Of a DNA stretch of 64,000 nt, positions 41,062 through 51,786 are shown piece after piece (the stretch's first letter is position 1; each line of letters starts with the position of its first letter). Source of the stretch: Trichosphaerium sp. ATCC 40318 (taxonomy: Eukaryota > Discosea > Flabellinia > Trichosidae); contig JALMLS010000328.1 in NCBI GenBank assembly GCA_038496445.1, forward strand, positions 62,001-126,000, given 5' to 3'. The notes beneath the pieces are model-generated. The model saw only the letters and a program-made list of their open reading frames with translations. It ran no database searches and was not told the origin of the DNA. A program made the position numbers and the translations under genes.

Positions 41062-43568
41062 ATGCGCACAGCTTGTTTATGTTTTCTGTTGCTGCTGTAC
41101 TCATCACTCGCTAAAGCAGGTACCCAAGTGTCTTCCTTCGAGTTGTTTTTTAATCTCACTATAGCGCCTAAACCACACGTGGTTTATTTCCTTGTTGACG
41201 ATTTGGGATACTACAACACAGAAATAACGAATCCTGAAGTGAAAACACCAACAATTGCCCAGTTGGCTTCTAGTGGTATTTTCCTTGATCGATTCTACGT
41301 CTACAAGGTATGTAAACACAATTAGAGCAACATTCTGTACTCTAGAGCCTTGTATTATCACAGGAATCTTTTTTTCTTATTTTTTTTTCCAACGATTTGT
41401 CACTTTGTGCTACAGTGTTCTTCCGCTCCTTTAAGTTCGCTGTCAGCAATCGTTTGGTGTAGAAACAAGCCGTCATTTTACATTATTTTAAACGCTGCTA
41501 ACACTATGGATCTAGTACTGTTCTCCTTCGCGAAGTTCGCTAATGAGGTACTTTTAATATTCCCAGTTCAGTTTTTAGTGCACTAACAGTATTTAATTCT
41601 TTTGTTCAGCGGGCGTTTACCAATTCACGTGAACGAACAGGTTCCTCTGCGATGTATTTTTTTATTTCGACTGACACGTGTTTATTAGAACTTGGGTATA
41701 CCTCACGCAAACGCTGGTGTACCGCCACAAATGACGATATTGCCTGCAAAGTTAAAGAAAGCTGGATACAGCACATATGCTATTGGAAAGTGGCATTTGG
41801 GTGCATCTTCATTTTCAAGGATTCCAATAGAACGAGGGTGAGTTGTTTTAAAAAATATCACGTGTTTTTTGTATTGCTTATTTAGTTGTTGATAATTACG
41901 GGCTACGGGTCTTGTTGCCCATGTGGAACGTGGGTTATTTGTTTCTGTGCTAATATGAATATTGTTTAGTTTTGATGAGCACTTTGGATTCCTTGGAGGC
42001 TCTGAAAATCATTACACTCAAACGAAAAGTATGGGGGATTGTGGACCAAATCCTGATTTGTGGGAGGTTCTCATTCTTTCCTTCAAACTTCTTATAACAA
42101 ACGTCTCAATGGCGCTTATCCATCTTCTTAGAATAATCTCCCAGCATTGGGATTGAATAATACAGGATACGGTGGGAACAAGTACAGAAAAAAAGTATGC
42201 TCGTTAACATTGTATCCAAGAAACCAAGTCATTAATAACTCTACTTTCTAGGCGCTTGAACTAATATCATCTCATGATGTGTCAAAACCAATGTTTCTTT
42301 ACATGGCTTTTCAAACATGCCACAGTACGTTTGTACATAGTGAATCAGTGCATTGACACAGTTGAACAAAATGCAAATCAAGTCAATAATTACTTCGTTC
42401 TAGTTCCTCTTCAAGTACCCAACAAGTACAAAGAGCTATATCCAGGTTTAGATAACGAGAACCGACAAAAGTATAATGGAATGTCGAGTTTTGTTGACAA
42501 CGCTATGGACAAAATCGTAACACTTCTCAAAGAAAAGAATATGTGGAACAATACTTTGATTATTTTTTCATCAGAGTACGAGATTTCGTTTCTACACGTG
42601 ACATTTTGCTGAGTCACGTTTTTTTCTGGTGATTGTTAATGTACCTGTAGTAATGGAGGACCAACTTATAAAGGTGGCGCAGCAAATAACTATCCTCTCA
42701 GAGGAGGAAAACACTCTGACTGGGAGGGCGGTGTTCGTGCTTTAGCATTTGTTTCCGGAGGTTTTATTCCTTCTGAGACGCAAGGAACAACAGTTGTACG
42801 TACAAACACACTTCTACTTAAGCATTTCATTGCTTAATGGTTGTAGAACGGATACATGCATATTTGTGATTGGTATACAACGTTATGTAACTTGGCAGGA
42901 GCAGATCCTAAAGATGTTGTGCCTGGTCTTCCTGATATTGATAGTGTTGATGTTTGGTCTTTAATAAATGGTGAAAATACGACATCACCAAGGACTGAGA
43001 TACCTCTTTCTAGCTTCCCGCGTGAAAACCAACAACCAAAAGCTATTCAATTAATTAAAGGTACAATACAATTTCGCTTTTTTCATTATTTTCTTCATTG
43101 AATGATAATTAATCACGTGACTGATATTGTTTTTCGAAGGTAACTTTAAGCTCCTTCAAGGCGTACAATGGGTTTCTGGGTGGACTGGTGTAAGGTATCC
43201 TAATGCGACAACAGCTGAAGGACACTATGTTGGTATGCACTTGATAAATGCTCAATCACCTCACCTAATTTTTTTATAGGTCACAGTATGCTTCACGATT
43301 GCAGCTCTGGATGTCTTTTTGATATTATTAATGACCCAACAGAACACCATGACTTGGCTTTAGAACAACCAAAAATCTTAGAAGAAATGAAGACACGTGC
43401 TGCTGAAATATTTACAACTGTGTATAATCCTGATAGAGGTAATGATAATAATAACAAAAGAACAATACTAACTTCCATCACAAACTAGGTAACTCATCGC
43501 TAAAAGCTTGTGAAGCAATACAAAACAAGTGGTCTGGATTCTGGGGACCTTGGCTTGATGATGAGTAA
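41062..43568 (+). CDS. Arylsulfatase (ARSB-type), 14 exons
   Basis: Exons join cleanly: 41062-41119, 41165-41309, 41516-41547, 41610-41640, 41689-41837, 41970-42066, 42132-42194, 42252-42324, 42404-42575, 42651-42795, 42847-43060, 43140-43232, 43280-43438, 43489-43568. A signal peptide (ACLCFLLLLYSSLAKA) leads to the type-I sulfatase domain: VVYFLVDDLGYYN (metal-binding DD), YCSPSRSS with the Cys converted to formylglycine and the following Arg, GRLPIHVNEQ, AIGKWHLG, GFDEHFGFLGGSENHY, DNGGPTYKGGAANNYPLRGGK and HDCSSGCLFDIINDPTEHHDL. All catalytic residues expected of arylsulfatase B are present. Length (~470) is normal. It hydrolyses sulfate esters, probably in lysosomes or outside the cell. 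Several introns are 31-60 nt, some longer. Confidence 0.92.
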
Positions 43569-43641
43569 CGTTACTATTGTACTGTGTGGCAAATATAACT
43601 CTGTTGAAAAAAGTGAAACTCAGTTTATTTGTTCTTTTTTT

Positions 43642-44799
43642 TTATCTTATTACTTTACATTCGCTACCTAATGCCTCAATACCATCTTCTGTTATTGATG
43701 CACAAAAACGCAGAACAATAAAGCGTACACCCACCAATGCCTTGATACCCTCATCTGTTATTAATGGGCAATAAGATAGGTTGAGCATATGCACACCGGC
43801 CAATGCCTTGATGCCTTCATCTGTTAGCAGTTGACAAGAAGGTAAGCTGATAGTGTGCACACCGGCCAATGCCTTTACACCGGCATCTGTTATCAAGTTA
43901 CAACTAGATAGGTTTATGAAATGTACACCATTCAATGCTTTGATACCCTTATCTGTTATTGAGTTACAATAAGCTAGGTTTATAGAGTGTACGCCCGCCA
44001 ATGCCTTGACACCCTCATCTGTAATTGAGCTACAATGTGATAGGTTGATGTTGTGTACGCCCGCCAATGCCTTGATGCCCTCATCTGTTATTGAATTACA
44101 AAAAGATAGGTTAATAGTGTGCACACCGGCCAATGCCTTGACACCCTCATCTGTTATTGATTTACAATTAGATAGGCCGATATAGTGTACTCCCGCCAAT
44201 GCCTTGACACCTTCATCTGTTATTGATTTACAATTAGATAGGCTGATATTGTGTACTCCCGCCAACGCCTTGACACCCTCGCCTGTTAGTGACTGGCAAG
44301 AAACCAGGTTGATAGTATGTACACCCTCCAAAGCCTTGACACCCTCATCTGTTAATGTACAATTAGCTAGGTTGATAGTATGTACACCAGCCAATGCCTT
44401 GACACCTTCATCTGTTATTGATTTACAATTAGATAGGCTGATATTGTGTACTCCTGCCAATGCCTTGATACCCTCATCTGTTATTGATTGGATGAGTGCG
44501 AGATTGATAGTATGCACACCAGCAAGTAACTGCAAATGGCTGTTCTGTGCAGAATGAAATGAATCCAAAGAGATGGCGGTATTCTTCAGTAAAGGGCTTC
44601 CAGAAAGGGTCCTTACTTGAGCTTCAGATGTAACTTTGATTTTATTGTATCCAACGTGGTAGTGGACGATATCTCGTAATAAGCGGCACGTTTGGGCTGA
44701 ATGGAGCGTAAAAGTGCCTTGTTTGAGAATATGAGCTATAATTTCAACTGGGAGTGCTATGAGCTCAGTTGTTGTCGTTTTTGTGTCTTTTTTGTTCAT
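43642..44799 (-). CDS. F-box/LRR protein (385 residues), highly homogeneous repeats
   Basis: Single exon. F-box at residues 10-50 (LIALPVEIIAHILKQGTF, HSAQTCRLLRDIVHYHVGY), linker with LSGSPLLKNTAI, then about 12 LRRs of 23 residues, consensus SITDEGVKALAGVHTINLSN. The units are so alike in DNA that stretches of the complementary strand also stay open (44204-44557), a by-product of low complexity. Such homogeneity indicates recent unit duplication or gene conversion. Tail: ALGSECKVIR. Its stop lies 74 nt from the convergent sulfatase stop. Probable SCF adaptor. Confidence 0.88.
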   Translation of the reverse strand: MNKKDTKTTTTELIALPVEIIAHILKQGTFTLHSAQTCRLLRDIVHYHVGYNKIKVTSEAQVRTLSGSPLLKNTAISLDSFHSAQNSHLQLLAGVHTINLALIQSITDEGIKALAGVHNISLSNCKSITDEGVKALAGVHTINLANCTLTDEGVKALEGVHTINLVSCQSLTGEGVKALAGVHNISLSNCKSITDEGVKALAGVHYIGLSNCKSITDEGVKALAGVHTINLSFCNSITDEGIKALAGVHNINLSHCSSITDEGVKALAGVHSINLAYCNSITDKGIKALNGVHFINLSSCNLITDAGVKALAGVHTISLPSCQLLTDEGIKALAGVHMLNLSYCPLITDEGIKALVGVRFIVLRFCASITEDGIEALGSECKVIR

Positions 44800-45486
44800 T
44801 TCGTGTGAAGTTATTTGTTTTACAGCTATCTTGGTATTGGTTACAATAATGAAAAGCGTGTATTAGTCTTAGTCAAGCTTGTTCTGCGCAGCTTTGTTTT
44901 CAAACTCCGATTGACTGGCTGAGTACGGTGTAAAAATAGCGAGCCTGGTACATATCTGATACTTGTGCTAAAGGAACGGTCTCGAATTATGGCTTTACGC
45001 TTACCAATATGCTGATATTTTTAGATAGTTCTATTTATATTAGAACTACTCTAGTTTAGACAAAGGACTGGTTTGGCTTGTGTAAAACAACCACCGTACT
45101 ATCTTGTGGTTGTTGGTATACACTGGAAAGAGGAACCTCAGTTCTTGGCAATAAGATCAAACATCAAAGGTACATAATCAGCTGGATCAGCATGTGCCAA
45201 GTTATGTTGAGTACCAGTCAGAAATGTTTGCAACGTACAAAATTTGGTTTTACTGAAAGCTTAAACTATAAGTACGTGAGCTTGTTAGGTATACCCTCCA
45301 ACTTTTAGGTAGTGAATGTAGAAGTGTTGTGCTATCTCAAGTTTTATGTTGTGTCTTAAATGAACCGATAGAGGACTCCGTTTAAAAAGTAAGCTATGGC
45401 TGAACGCTTCAAGGATAAATGATAGACATTGCCTTGTACTTAGGTATACTAACGAGGACTTCACTATCTATCAGAGCTGCGAAAGG
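44800..45486. other. Intergenic, nothing recognised
   Basis: A plus-strand open stretch at 45078-45308 has no features. No repeats or RNA genes seen. Confidence 0.3.
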
Positions 45487-46249
45487 TCAATCAAACTTAA
45501 ATTCTATGTCCAAGATAATCTTGAAGCCAGAGGGGGTATTGTTGGTTGTGCCATGTACAATACAAGCGGTTCTATGAGTTTGAAAGGTGGATAGCTGCAC
45601 TGGTACTGGCCAGTATACAAAGCGTATTTCCAAGGGCAAGGGAAACAATACGGTGGTACTGTATGTGCTTTGCGTAGGCAACGTGGAAACGCTTGGAATA
45701 TTCACGATGCGTGCAAGGATTTGATAGCTATCTCAAAGCCTCTAGCAGAAGAAAAGTGACTCTAACTTGGTGGATATGTGTTTTCCTAGTTCATGCTTTT
45801 CAAAGGTGAGTAGAAGAGTGTGAGGCTTAACGTCCATTGTAGGTTCCTCTAATAGAAAAAACAGAGGTACAAAAATAGCTACACGAAACTGCCGAAAGCA
45901 GCAGGCCTAGAAGAAGTCAAAGAACAGGCGAATACCTTTAGTTTCATGACACTTCGGAAGAACCATGTAGAGAATCCACTACATTGTGTACAGCCGCTAT
46001 AAAATCGAACAGTGGGTTGTAGTTCATACCCTGGTTGCTCATTTCTTTGAGCGTAGTGAGTTCCTCTATGCTCACAAAATTCAGCATGTGGCGTGCAAGT
46101 GCCCCGCCACTGTTTAAGAACGCGATCCAACACTGTAGTATTTGTGCACCTGTAAATGTGAGTGCGTACTTCTCGCAGTAGTACGCGACAGCATCATCTC
46201 TGCCCAGACAGTACGCCAAGAAATACAGCTGACACGCAACACGTGCCAA
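45487..46249 (-). CDS. Hypothetical protein, three exons
   Basis: Exon 1 from 46249 (MARVACQLYFLAYCLGRDDA) to GSSE, a 46-nt intron, exon 2 (FRQFRVAIFVPLFFLLEEPT ... TFEKHELGKHISTKL) and, after a short intron of about 33 nt, exon 3 (ILARIVNIPSVSTLPTQSTY ... ILDIEFKFD) to 45487. Phases agree at both joins. Exon 1 is helical; exon 3 looks beta-rich. No family recognised. Two CACGTG palindromes (about 46237 and 46252) overlap the start region. Confidence 0.45.
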
Positions 46250-46912
46250 ATATCACGTGAACAAGTTGTTTCTGTTGTAGCAACTAGCCTCTATCCCTAA
46301 AGGAACTGCATATGATTGCAAGGTTTCAGTGCCGAAAAACAGTAGCTCGTTGTATTAAATTGATGTACCTTGTTAAAGACTGTCCAGGTTTTGTTATTTA
46401 TTACTTCGTGAGTATTGGTGTTGGATAGCCTCGCTGTTTAGGTGGTAAAGCAAACAATAAATGATGGCGTATTTGGAGGACTAACGTGTATGCTCGTAAA
46501 GAGTTGTTGTACTAGATGGATGTTAAAAAATAGCTTCACAAATAACGTGCTTTTTCACGTTTCATGTTTCACGTTTCTTGCGTTTTTACAGAAAACAAGC
46601 ACAGCTTGGATTCCTTGACAACTCTATTTGAGTGAGCGTTGTTTCATTTTTTAAAACTCTACTATCTTTAGTTACCCATCTGTTGTGAACCTTGTTACTT
46701 TGTAGGATTTATTACTACCCAACAATTGGATTATTGAACTGACTTTGTTGTAGACAGCTTCTCGTAAAACAGTCAAGGCGTGTCAAGGCTTGGCGTCATT
46801 CAAAACAAAATACACGAACCACCTGAATTGAGCTTGTACCTATTACCACGAAAAACCATTCATTTCTCAATCTTAACTTTTAGGTACACTCCAGCGCTAT
46901 ACGGTATACAAA
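46250..46912. other. Intergenic
   Basis: No gene seen. Near 46546-46570 the words CACGTTT and TTTCACG repeat three times (variant TTCATG once). Function unknown. Confidence 0.3.
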
Positions 46913-47839
46913 TGGAGTTCATACGAAACTTATTAACAACAAAGAACAGCGAGGAACTAGCGGTGTTTGAAAACTATGGAAACGAGGTGTGTAATTTGCT
47001 TTTCTTGAAGATGTACTAACAACATGTTACAATAGGTAATTACATGTAGATTATTAGACCTTCCTGTTGAGATACAGCGTATTATTGTTGATTTATCACG
47101 TGATGTGTATTTAAAGTGGCCAATTCTATCAAAGTACACAGCAACAACATCAAGGTATGATTACGAGATGAAAAAACATGGAAAGTGGCAAAAATTTAGA
47201 ACCAAAGAGCAAAATAGTGGTGAAGGCACTACTTCTTCAAAAATGCAGCTAGTGTGTCAAATGAGTATGTCACACGGTAAACGACATGGAGATTTTATCA
47301 CGTGGTATGAAAATGGTCAGGTACATGACCGATATCAGTACATAAATGGCCAACAAGTAGAACACAAAACCTGGTTTGAAAACGGTCAACTTGAAAGTCA
47401 TCAGCACTACATCAATGGAAGCGATGAAGAACAAATAGTTAAAATATGGTATAAAAATGGTCAATTACGAGAGCAGCATAGTCTTAAAAAAGATAAACTT
47501 GAAGGAGACTACAAAGTATGGTACGAAAGTGGTAACCTGGAACGACACTGGCGCTATGTCAATGGAAAAATTGATGGAGAGTTAAAAAGTTGGTACGATA
47601 AAAATGGCCAGTTATGGGAGCAAACCAGTTATGTTAATGGGAATCGAGAAGGAGAGCGAAGGATGTGGTATGTTAATGGCCAACTATTGAAGTACTGTTT
47701 TTTTGTCAATGGTAAAATTGAAGGAGAGTACAAGCAATGGTATTTCACTGGCCAACTGGCATGGCATTGCCATTATATCAATGGTAGACGTGAAGGAGAG
47801 TTCAAGTCATGGGATGAAAATGGTAATTTGAATGAATAA
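46913..47839 (+). CDS. F-box-like protein with MORN/YwqK-type repeats, copy B
   Basis: Exon 1 46913-46986 (MEFIRNLLTTKNSEELAVF), intron 46987-47035, exon 2 47036-47839. F-box-like part: LLDLPVEIQRIIVDLS, DVYLKWPILSKYTA. After a basic linker come about nine repeats, e.g. KRHGDFITWYENGQVHDRYQ, GKIDGELKSWYDKNGQLWEQ, GKIEGEYKQWYFTGQLAWH. The intron position equals that inferred for copy A at 9176, so the two genes share ancestry after intron gain. Repeats of this type abound in giant viruses of amoebae, where they follow F-box-like starts. The spliced intron shows that this copy is cellular. CACGTG occurs at 47098 and 47299 inside the gene. Confidence 0.78.
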
Positions 47840-48232
47840 GCCAACTATAGCAATGGACAGCGTATACAATCTTGTTCAATGATGTAAACATGCCTGTTTG
47901 AAAAGTAAATATGTTAGGTTTTGAATAATAAGTTCTTTTTTTTTCATCTTGAATGTAATGTAATTCGCACAAGTGCGCTGTAGTGTTTTTATGACATCAG
48001 TGTGCTATTGATAGCCACTAAGACGTTGCCTTTCCTCCCAAACAATCGCGTATTAGTTGTCTAGCTGGCGCAACGGGTATTCTAATAGCACGTGGTATTG
48101 CCAACTTTAACAATGGATGCATCTGAAAACAAAAGACAGCTTTATGTAAAACGCACAGTGTCTATTGACTAAAATTACACGGTGTCTAAACGATTACTAA
48201 TGGAAACAGAGACGCCGATATGTAGTGAATTG

Positions 48233-48286
48233 TTTTTTTTTTTTTAGAATAAGAGGCAGCGCGCTAGCGCCTACTTTATTACATAT
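48233..48286 (-). repeat. Retroelement 3' end with poly-A, second copy
   Basis: On the minus strand: about 40 nt identical, apart from one base, to the 3' end of the element at 14581-15426 (AATAAAGTAGGCGCTAGCGC core), followed by 13 A. The sequence 5' of this stretch is unrelated, so this copy is strongly 5'-truncated or belongs to another member. No target-site duplication found by eye. Confidence 0.6.
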
Positions 48287-48445
48287 GGTTTTGTTACAAT
48301 TCAAGTTGATTACAATGTATTAGAATAAAAAAAAATAAAAAAAAATTATTTTCAATAAGTTTCTTCTCAACAGTATACTGATGTAAGACATAAATAGAGT
48401 TATTAGTAGCGAGTAATATGATGTAAAGGAAGGAAAGAAGGGGTT

Positions 48446-48465
48446 GGGGGGGAAATTTCCCCCCC
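48446..48465. repeat. Perfect 20-bp palindrome G7-AAATTT-C7
   Basis: Seven G, AAATTT, seven C. Exceptional base composition for this AT-rich intergenic region. No function known. Confidence 0.7.
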
Positions 48466-48894
48466 AAGTAAAAAGAAAATCACTTTGTGAAACAGAGATG
48501 TGCATGGTTAGTTAAAACAATAGATTTCTACGCCTATTCATAGCCACGTGATCTATCGACAAAATTTTCGTGTGTCATCTGACGTGATGGAGCGTTTATT
48601 TATCAACCTATGAAGAAAGAAGCGTGCTCAACTCCTGATAGGAAAACCGACACTCAACGACAGTGGAGAGAAACGCCATCAATATACTGCAGTTTGTTTG
48701 ACGAAATCACAAGACAAATACTACAAATTGTTTGTAGGATTTTCGGATGTTACAAATACTTGTAACTCATACTCTCACCACTATGATGACCTCATAGCAA
48801 TGCTACATTTTGAAAAAATCATAAAACGGCAGCAGTTTTTTTGTAAAAAAAGTACAGAATTCAGTACACAACCTCAAACTACTTACACCTCATC

Positions 48895-51503
48895 ATGATG
48901 AAGCTCTTCTTTGTTTCAAGTATTCTCATGCTCTTTATACACGTATGTGTAGATCACCAAGGTCTAGGAATCATGCGTTAACATTGGTCTAGGTGCAGAA
49001 TTCAGTATGCCAGCTTAATTATCCAGTTACTGGCATTCAAGTTAACAAAGACTCTCTAAGTGACTATGCTGATTGGACGCCTTGCGTGAATGTTGCTTGG
49101 GGAGCAGAAATAGATTCTGAATTAGCTCAATGCTCAACAGAGGAAGACATAATGACTCTCATGGGGTGTGTTGGCAGTGATAATAACTTTATCGTCTATG
49201 GTACGTGTAAAAGTAAAAGACTTGGAAAAAAAAAAGGAAACAAGCTGCTTGTCATTTTATTCAACCTTGTGATAACTGAAGCTTGTTTATAACGTCACAC
49301 TCTCAAACTTACTCTTTTACAAGCAATTGGAAGTACAGAAGTCTTAACACAGGATCTAGCACCACTTCAGGAGTCAGAAACCCAAACTTTTATAAATGGT
49401 GCATATTGGTATCGTGGCGAAAATTCAATTGGGTTCACACCTATAAATACAATTAGACTTATTTCGTGTGATGGCAACTTGGACGGACAGTTAAATATGA
49501 AATTATGTTTCCATATATTTTTAGGTGGTTGGAGGTACGTTCTTGTTTGTAGTTTGGTTTGAATGCACATGCTAATTGTATCAAACAGGTGTGGTACAAG
49601 TACTACTATTAACGACTCACAAGGATTCAGAAAGATAATACTTCAAAAATTACCTCTCCCTCCAACAACCCTATCTCCAACACTACCGCCTACCACATTA
49701 CCTCCTACAACACTTCCACCGACAACACTCCCACCGACAACTTTACCGCCAACTACACTACCGCCTACTACTTTACCTCCTACAACATTACCTCCAACAA
49801 CATTACCTCCTACAACACTTCCACCGACTACAATGCCTCCAACCACTCTACCACCTACAACATTACCTCCAACAACACTACCGCCAACTACTTTACCGCC
49901 AACAACTTTACCTCCAACAACACTCCCACCAACTTTACCGCCAACCAGTCTACCACCAACCACTTTACCGCCAACAACTTTACCGCCAACAACACTACCG
50001 CCAACTACATTACCTCCAACAACATTACCGCCAACAACACTCCCACCAACCACTTTACCACCTACAACATTGCCACCAACAACATTACCTCCAACAACAT
50101 TACCTCCAACAACATTACCACCAACAACTTTACCACCAACAACATTACCGCCTACAACACTTCCACCAACAACATTACCACCAACAACACTACCGCCAAC
50201 CAGTCTACCACCAACATTACCGCCAACAACTTTACCACCAACAACACTACCGCCAACCAGTCTACCGCCAACAACATTGCCTCCAACCACGTTACCTCCA
50301 ACAACGCTTCCACCAACAACATTACCACCAACAACACTACCGCCAACCAGTCTACCACCAACAACATTGCCTCCAACAACGTTACCTCCAACAACCTTAC
50401 CACCAACAACGTTACCTCCAACAACACTACCGCCTACAACGCTCCCACCAACAACACTCCCACCGACAACATTACCACCCACATCGTTACCACCAACAAC
50501 ATTACCTCCCACTACACTATCGCCTACTACTTTGCCACCAACAACCTTACCACCAACCACTCTACCGCCAACCAGTCTACCACCAACAACATTACCGCCA
50601 ACAACTTTACCACCAACAACACTACCGCCAACCAGTCTACCACCAACAACATTGCCTCCAACAACATTACCTCCTACAACACTTCCACCAACTACATTGC
50701 CGCCTACTACTTTGCCGCCTACAACACTTCCACCAACTACACTCCCACCTACAACGATGTCCCCTACAACACTCCCACCAACCACTCTACCACCTACAAC
50801 ATTACCTCCAACAACACTACCGCCAACTACTTTACCGCCAACAACTTTACCGCCAACAACACTCCCACCAACCACTTTACCACCAACCACACTACCTCCT
50901 ACAACATTACTTCCAACGACACTTCCGCCTACAACGCTGCCTCCAACAACACTTCCACCATCAACACTGCCACCAACAACACTGCCGCCAACAACGCTCC
51001 CACCATCTACACTACCGCCAACGACACTACCACCTACAACTCTCCCTCCAACAACACTTCCACCAATGACTCTCCCTCCCACCACATTGCCTCCTACAAC
51101 GCTTCCACCAACAACATTAGCTCCCACTACACTACCGCCTACTACTTTGCCACCTACAACGCTTCCACCTACTACACTACCTCCTACAACATTGCCTCCA
51201 ACCACACTACCGCCTACAACGCTGCCTCCAACAACACTTCCACCGTCAACAGTTCCGCCTACAACGCTCCCACCAACTACACTACCGCCAACGACTACAA
51301 CTCTCCCACCAACAACACTTCCACCAACTACTTTACCACCAACAACCTCACATCCCACTACAATGCCACCACCAATGGCATTACCTCCAACTACACAATC
51401 ACCAACACCTACACCTCCACCAATAGGTGAAGGTCAAATACAGGCACCTGTTTGGCAATATAGAAAAAGATGTGTTAGACGACTATCAAAAAATGAACTG
51501 TAA
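48895..51503 (+). CDS. Secreted protein with giant LPPTT-repeat stalk
   Basis: Exons 48895-48942, 48993-49200, 49324-49534 and 49589-51503 join in phase. Signal peptide MKLFFVSSILMLFIHV, then a cysteine-bearing domain of ~150 residues (YADWTPCVNVAWGAE, MGCVGSDNNFIVYG, GAYWYRGENSIGFTPINTI, SCDGNLDGQLNMKLCFH, GGWRCGTSTTIND, RKIIL) that resembles an unnamed extracellular domain of protists with a closing GGWRCG motif. About 112 copies of the pentapeptide LPPTT follow, with occasional Ser, Ala or Met changes, then a basic tail (RKRCVRRLSKNEL). The Thr/Pro array should be a stiff, O-glycosylated stalk presenting the N-terminal domain outside the cell. No membrane anchor follows it. Confidence 0.8.
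49655..51350 (+). repeat. 15-bp coding microsatellite/minisatellite (LPPTT)n
   Basis: About 112 units of 15 bp, pattern CTN-CCN-CCN-ACN-ACN with synonymous third-base variation. Variation in third positions shows that the array is not freshly slipped. It is also free of stops on the complementary strand over 1.7 kb. Confidence 0.9.
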
Positions 51504-51786
51504 AACCAAATTAAACACTGTACCTTCTGATCCAACCAGACTCCATGAAAATGAATCAATAACCTAGCATGAGAAAAGCACATGCTAAAAATTGACTTGC
51601 GTCAACACGTGCCATAAGGAGTTTTGAAATACAAAAGCAGTTTTTTGTACCTATTACACTATTTTGGCATTATTGTATTTACAAAACTGGTTCAATTCCT
51701 TCTAACGTATAATAGACAGTAGCAACATCTCAGAAATAAGTGCACGAGCTTAGGTTATCTGGAAGACTTAATAGCTGACTAAGCCT

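Larger units (their letters stand above)
47840..48894. other. Intergenic with a retroelement tail and a palindrome
   Basis: Contains the inverted retroelement 3' end (48233-48286), a 20-bp perfect palindrome (48446-48465) and CACGTG near 48091 and 48547. Nothing convincing as a gene; a plus-strand frame at 48698-48898 ends at the start of the next gene. Confidence 0.4.

Noticed and set aside
44204-44557. 117-codon plus-strand frame in the LRR gene
   Set aside because: Antisense by-product of homogeneous LRR units in the minus-strand gene 43642-44799.
49655-51350. CRISPR-like array
   Set aside because: Units are 15 bp, contiguous and without spacers; it is a coding tandem repeat.
49643-51358. 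571-codon open frame on the minus strand inside the LPPTT array
   Set aside because: It is a shadow of the repeat codon pattern (LPPTT read in reverse gives GGSVV-type repeats). No start context, splice sites or domain.
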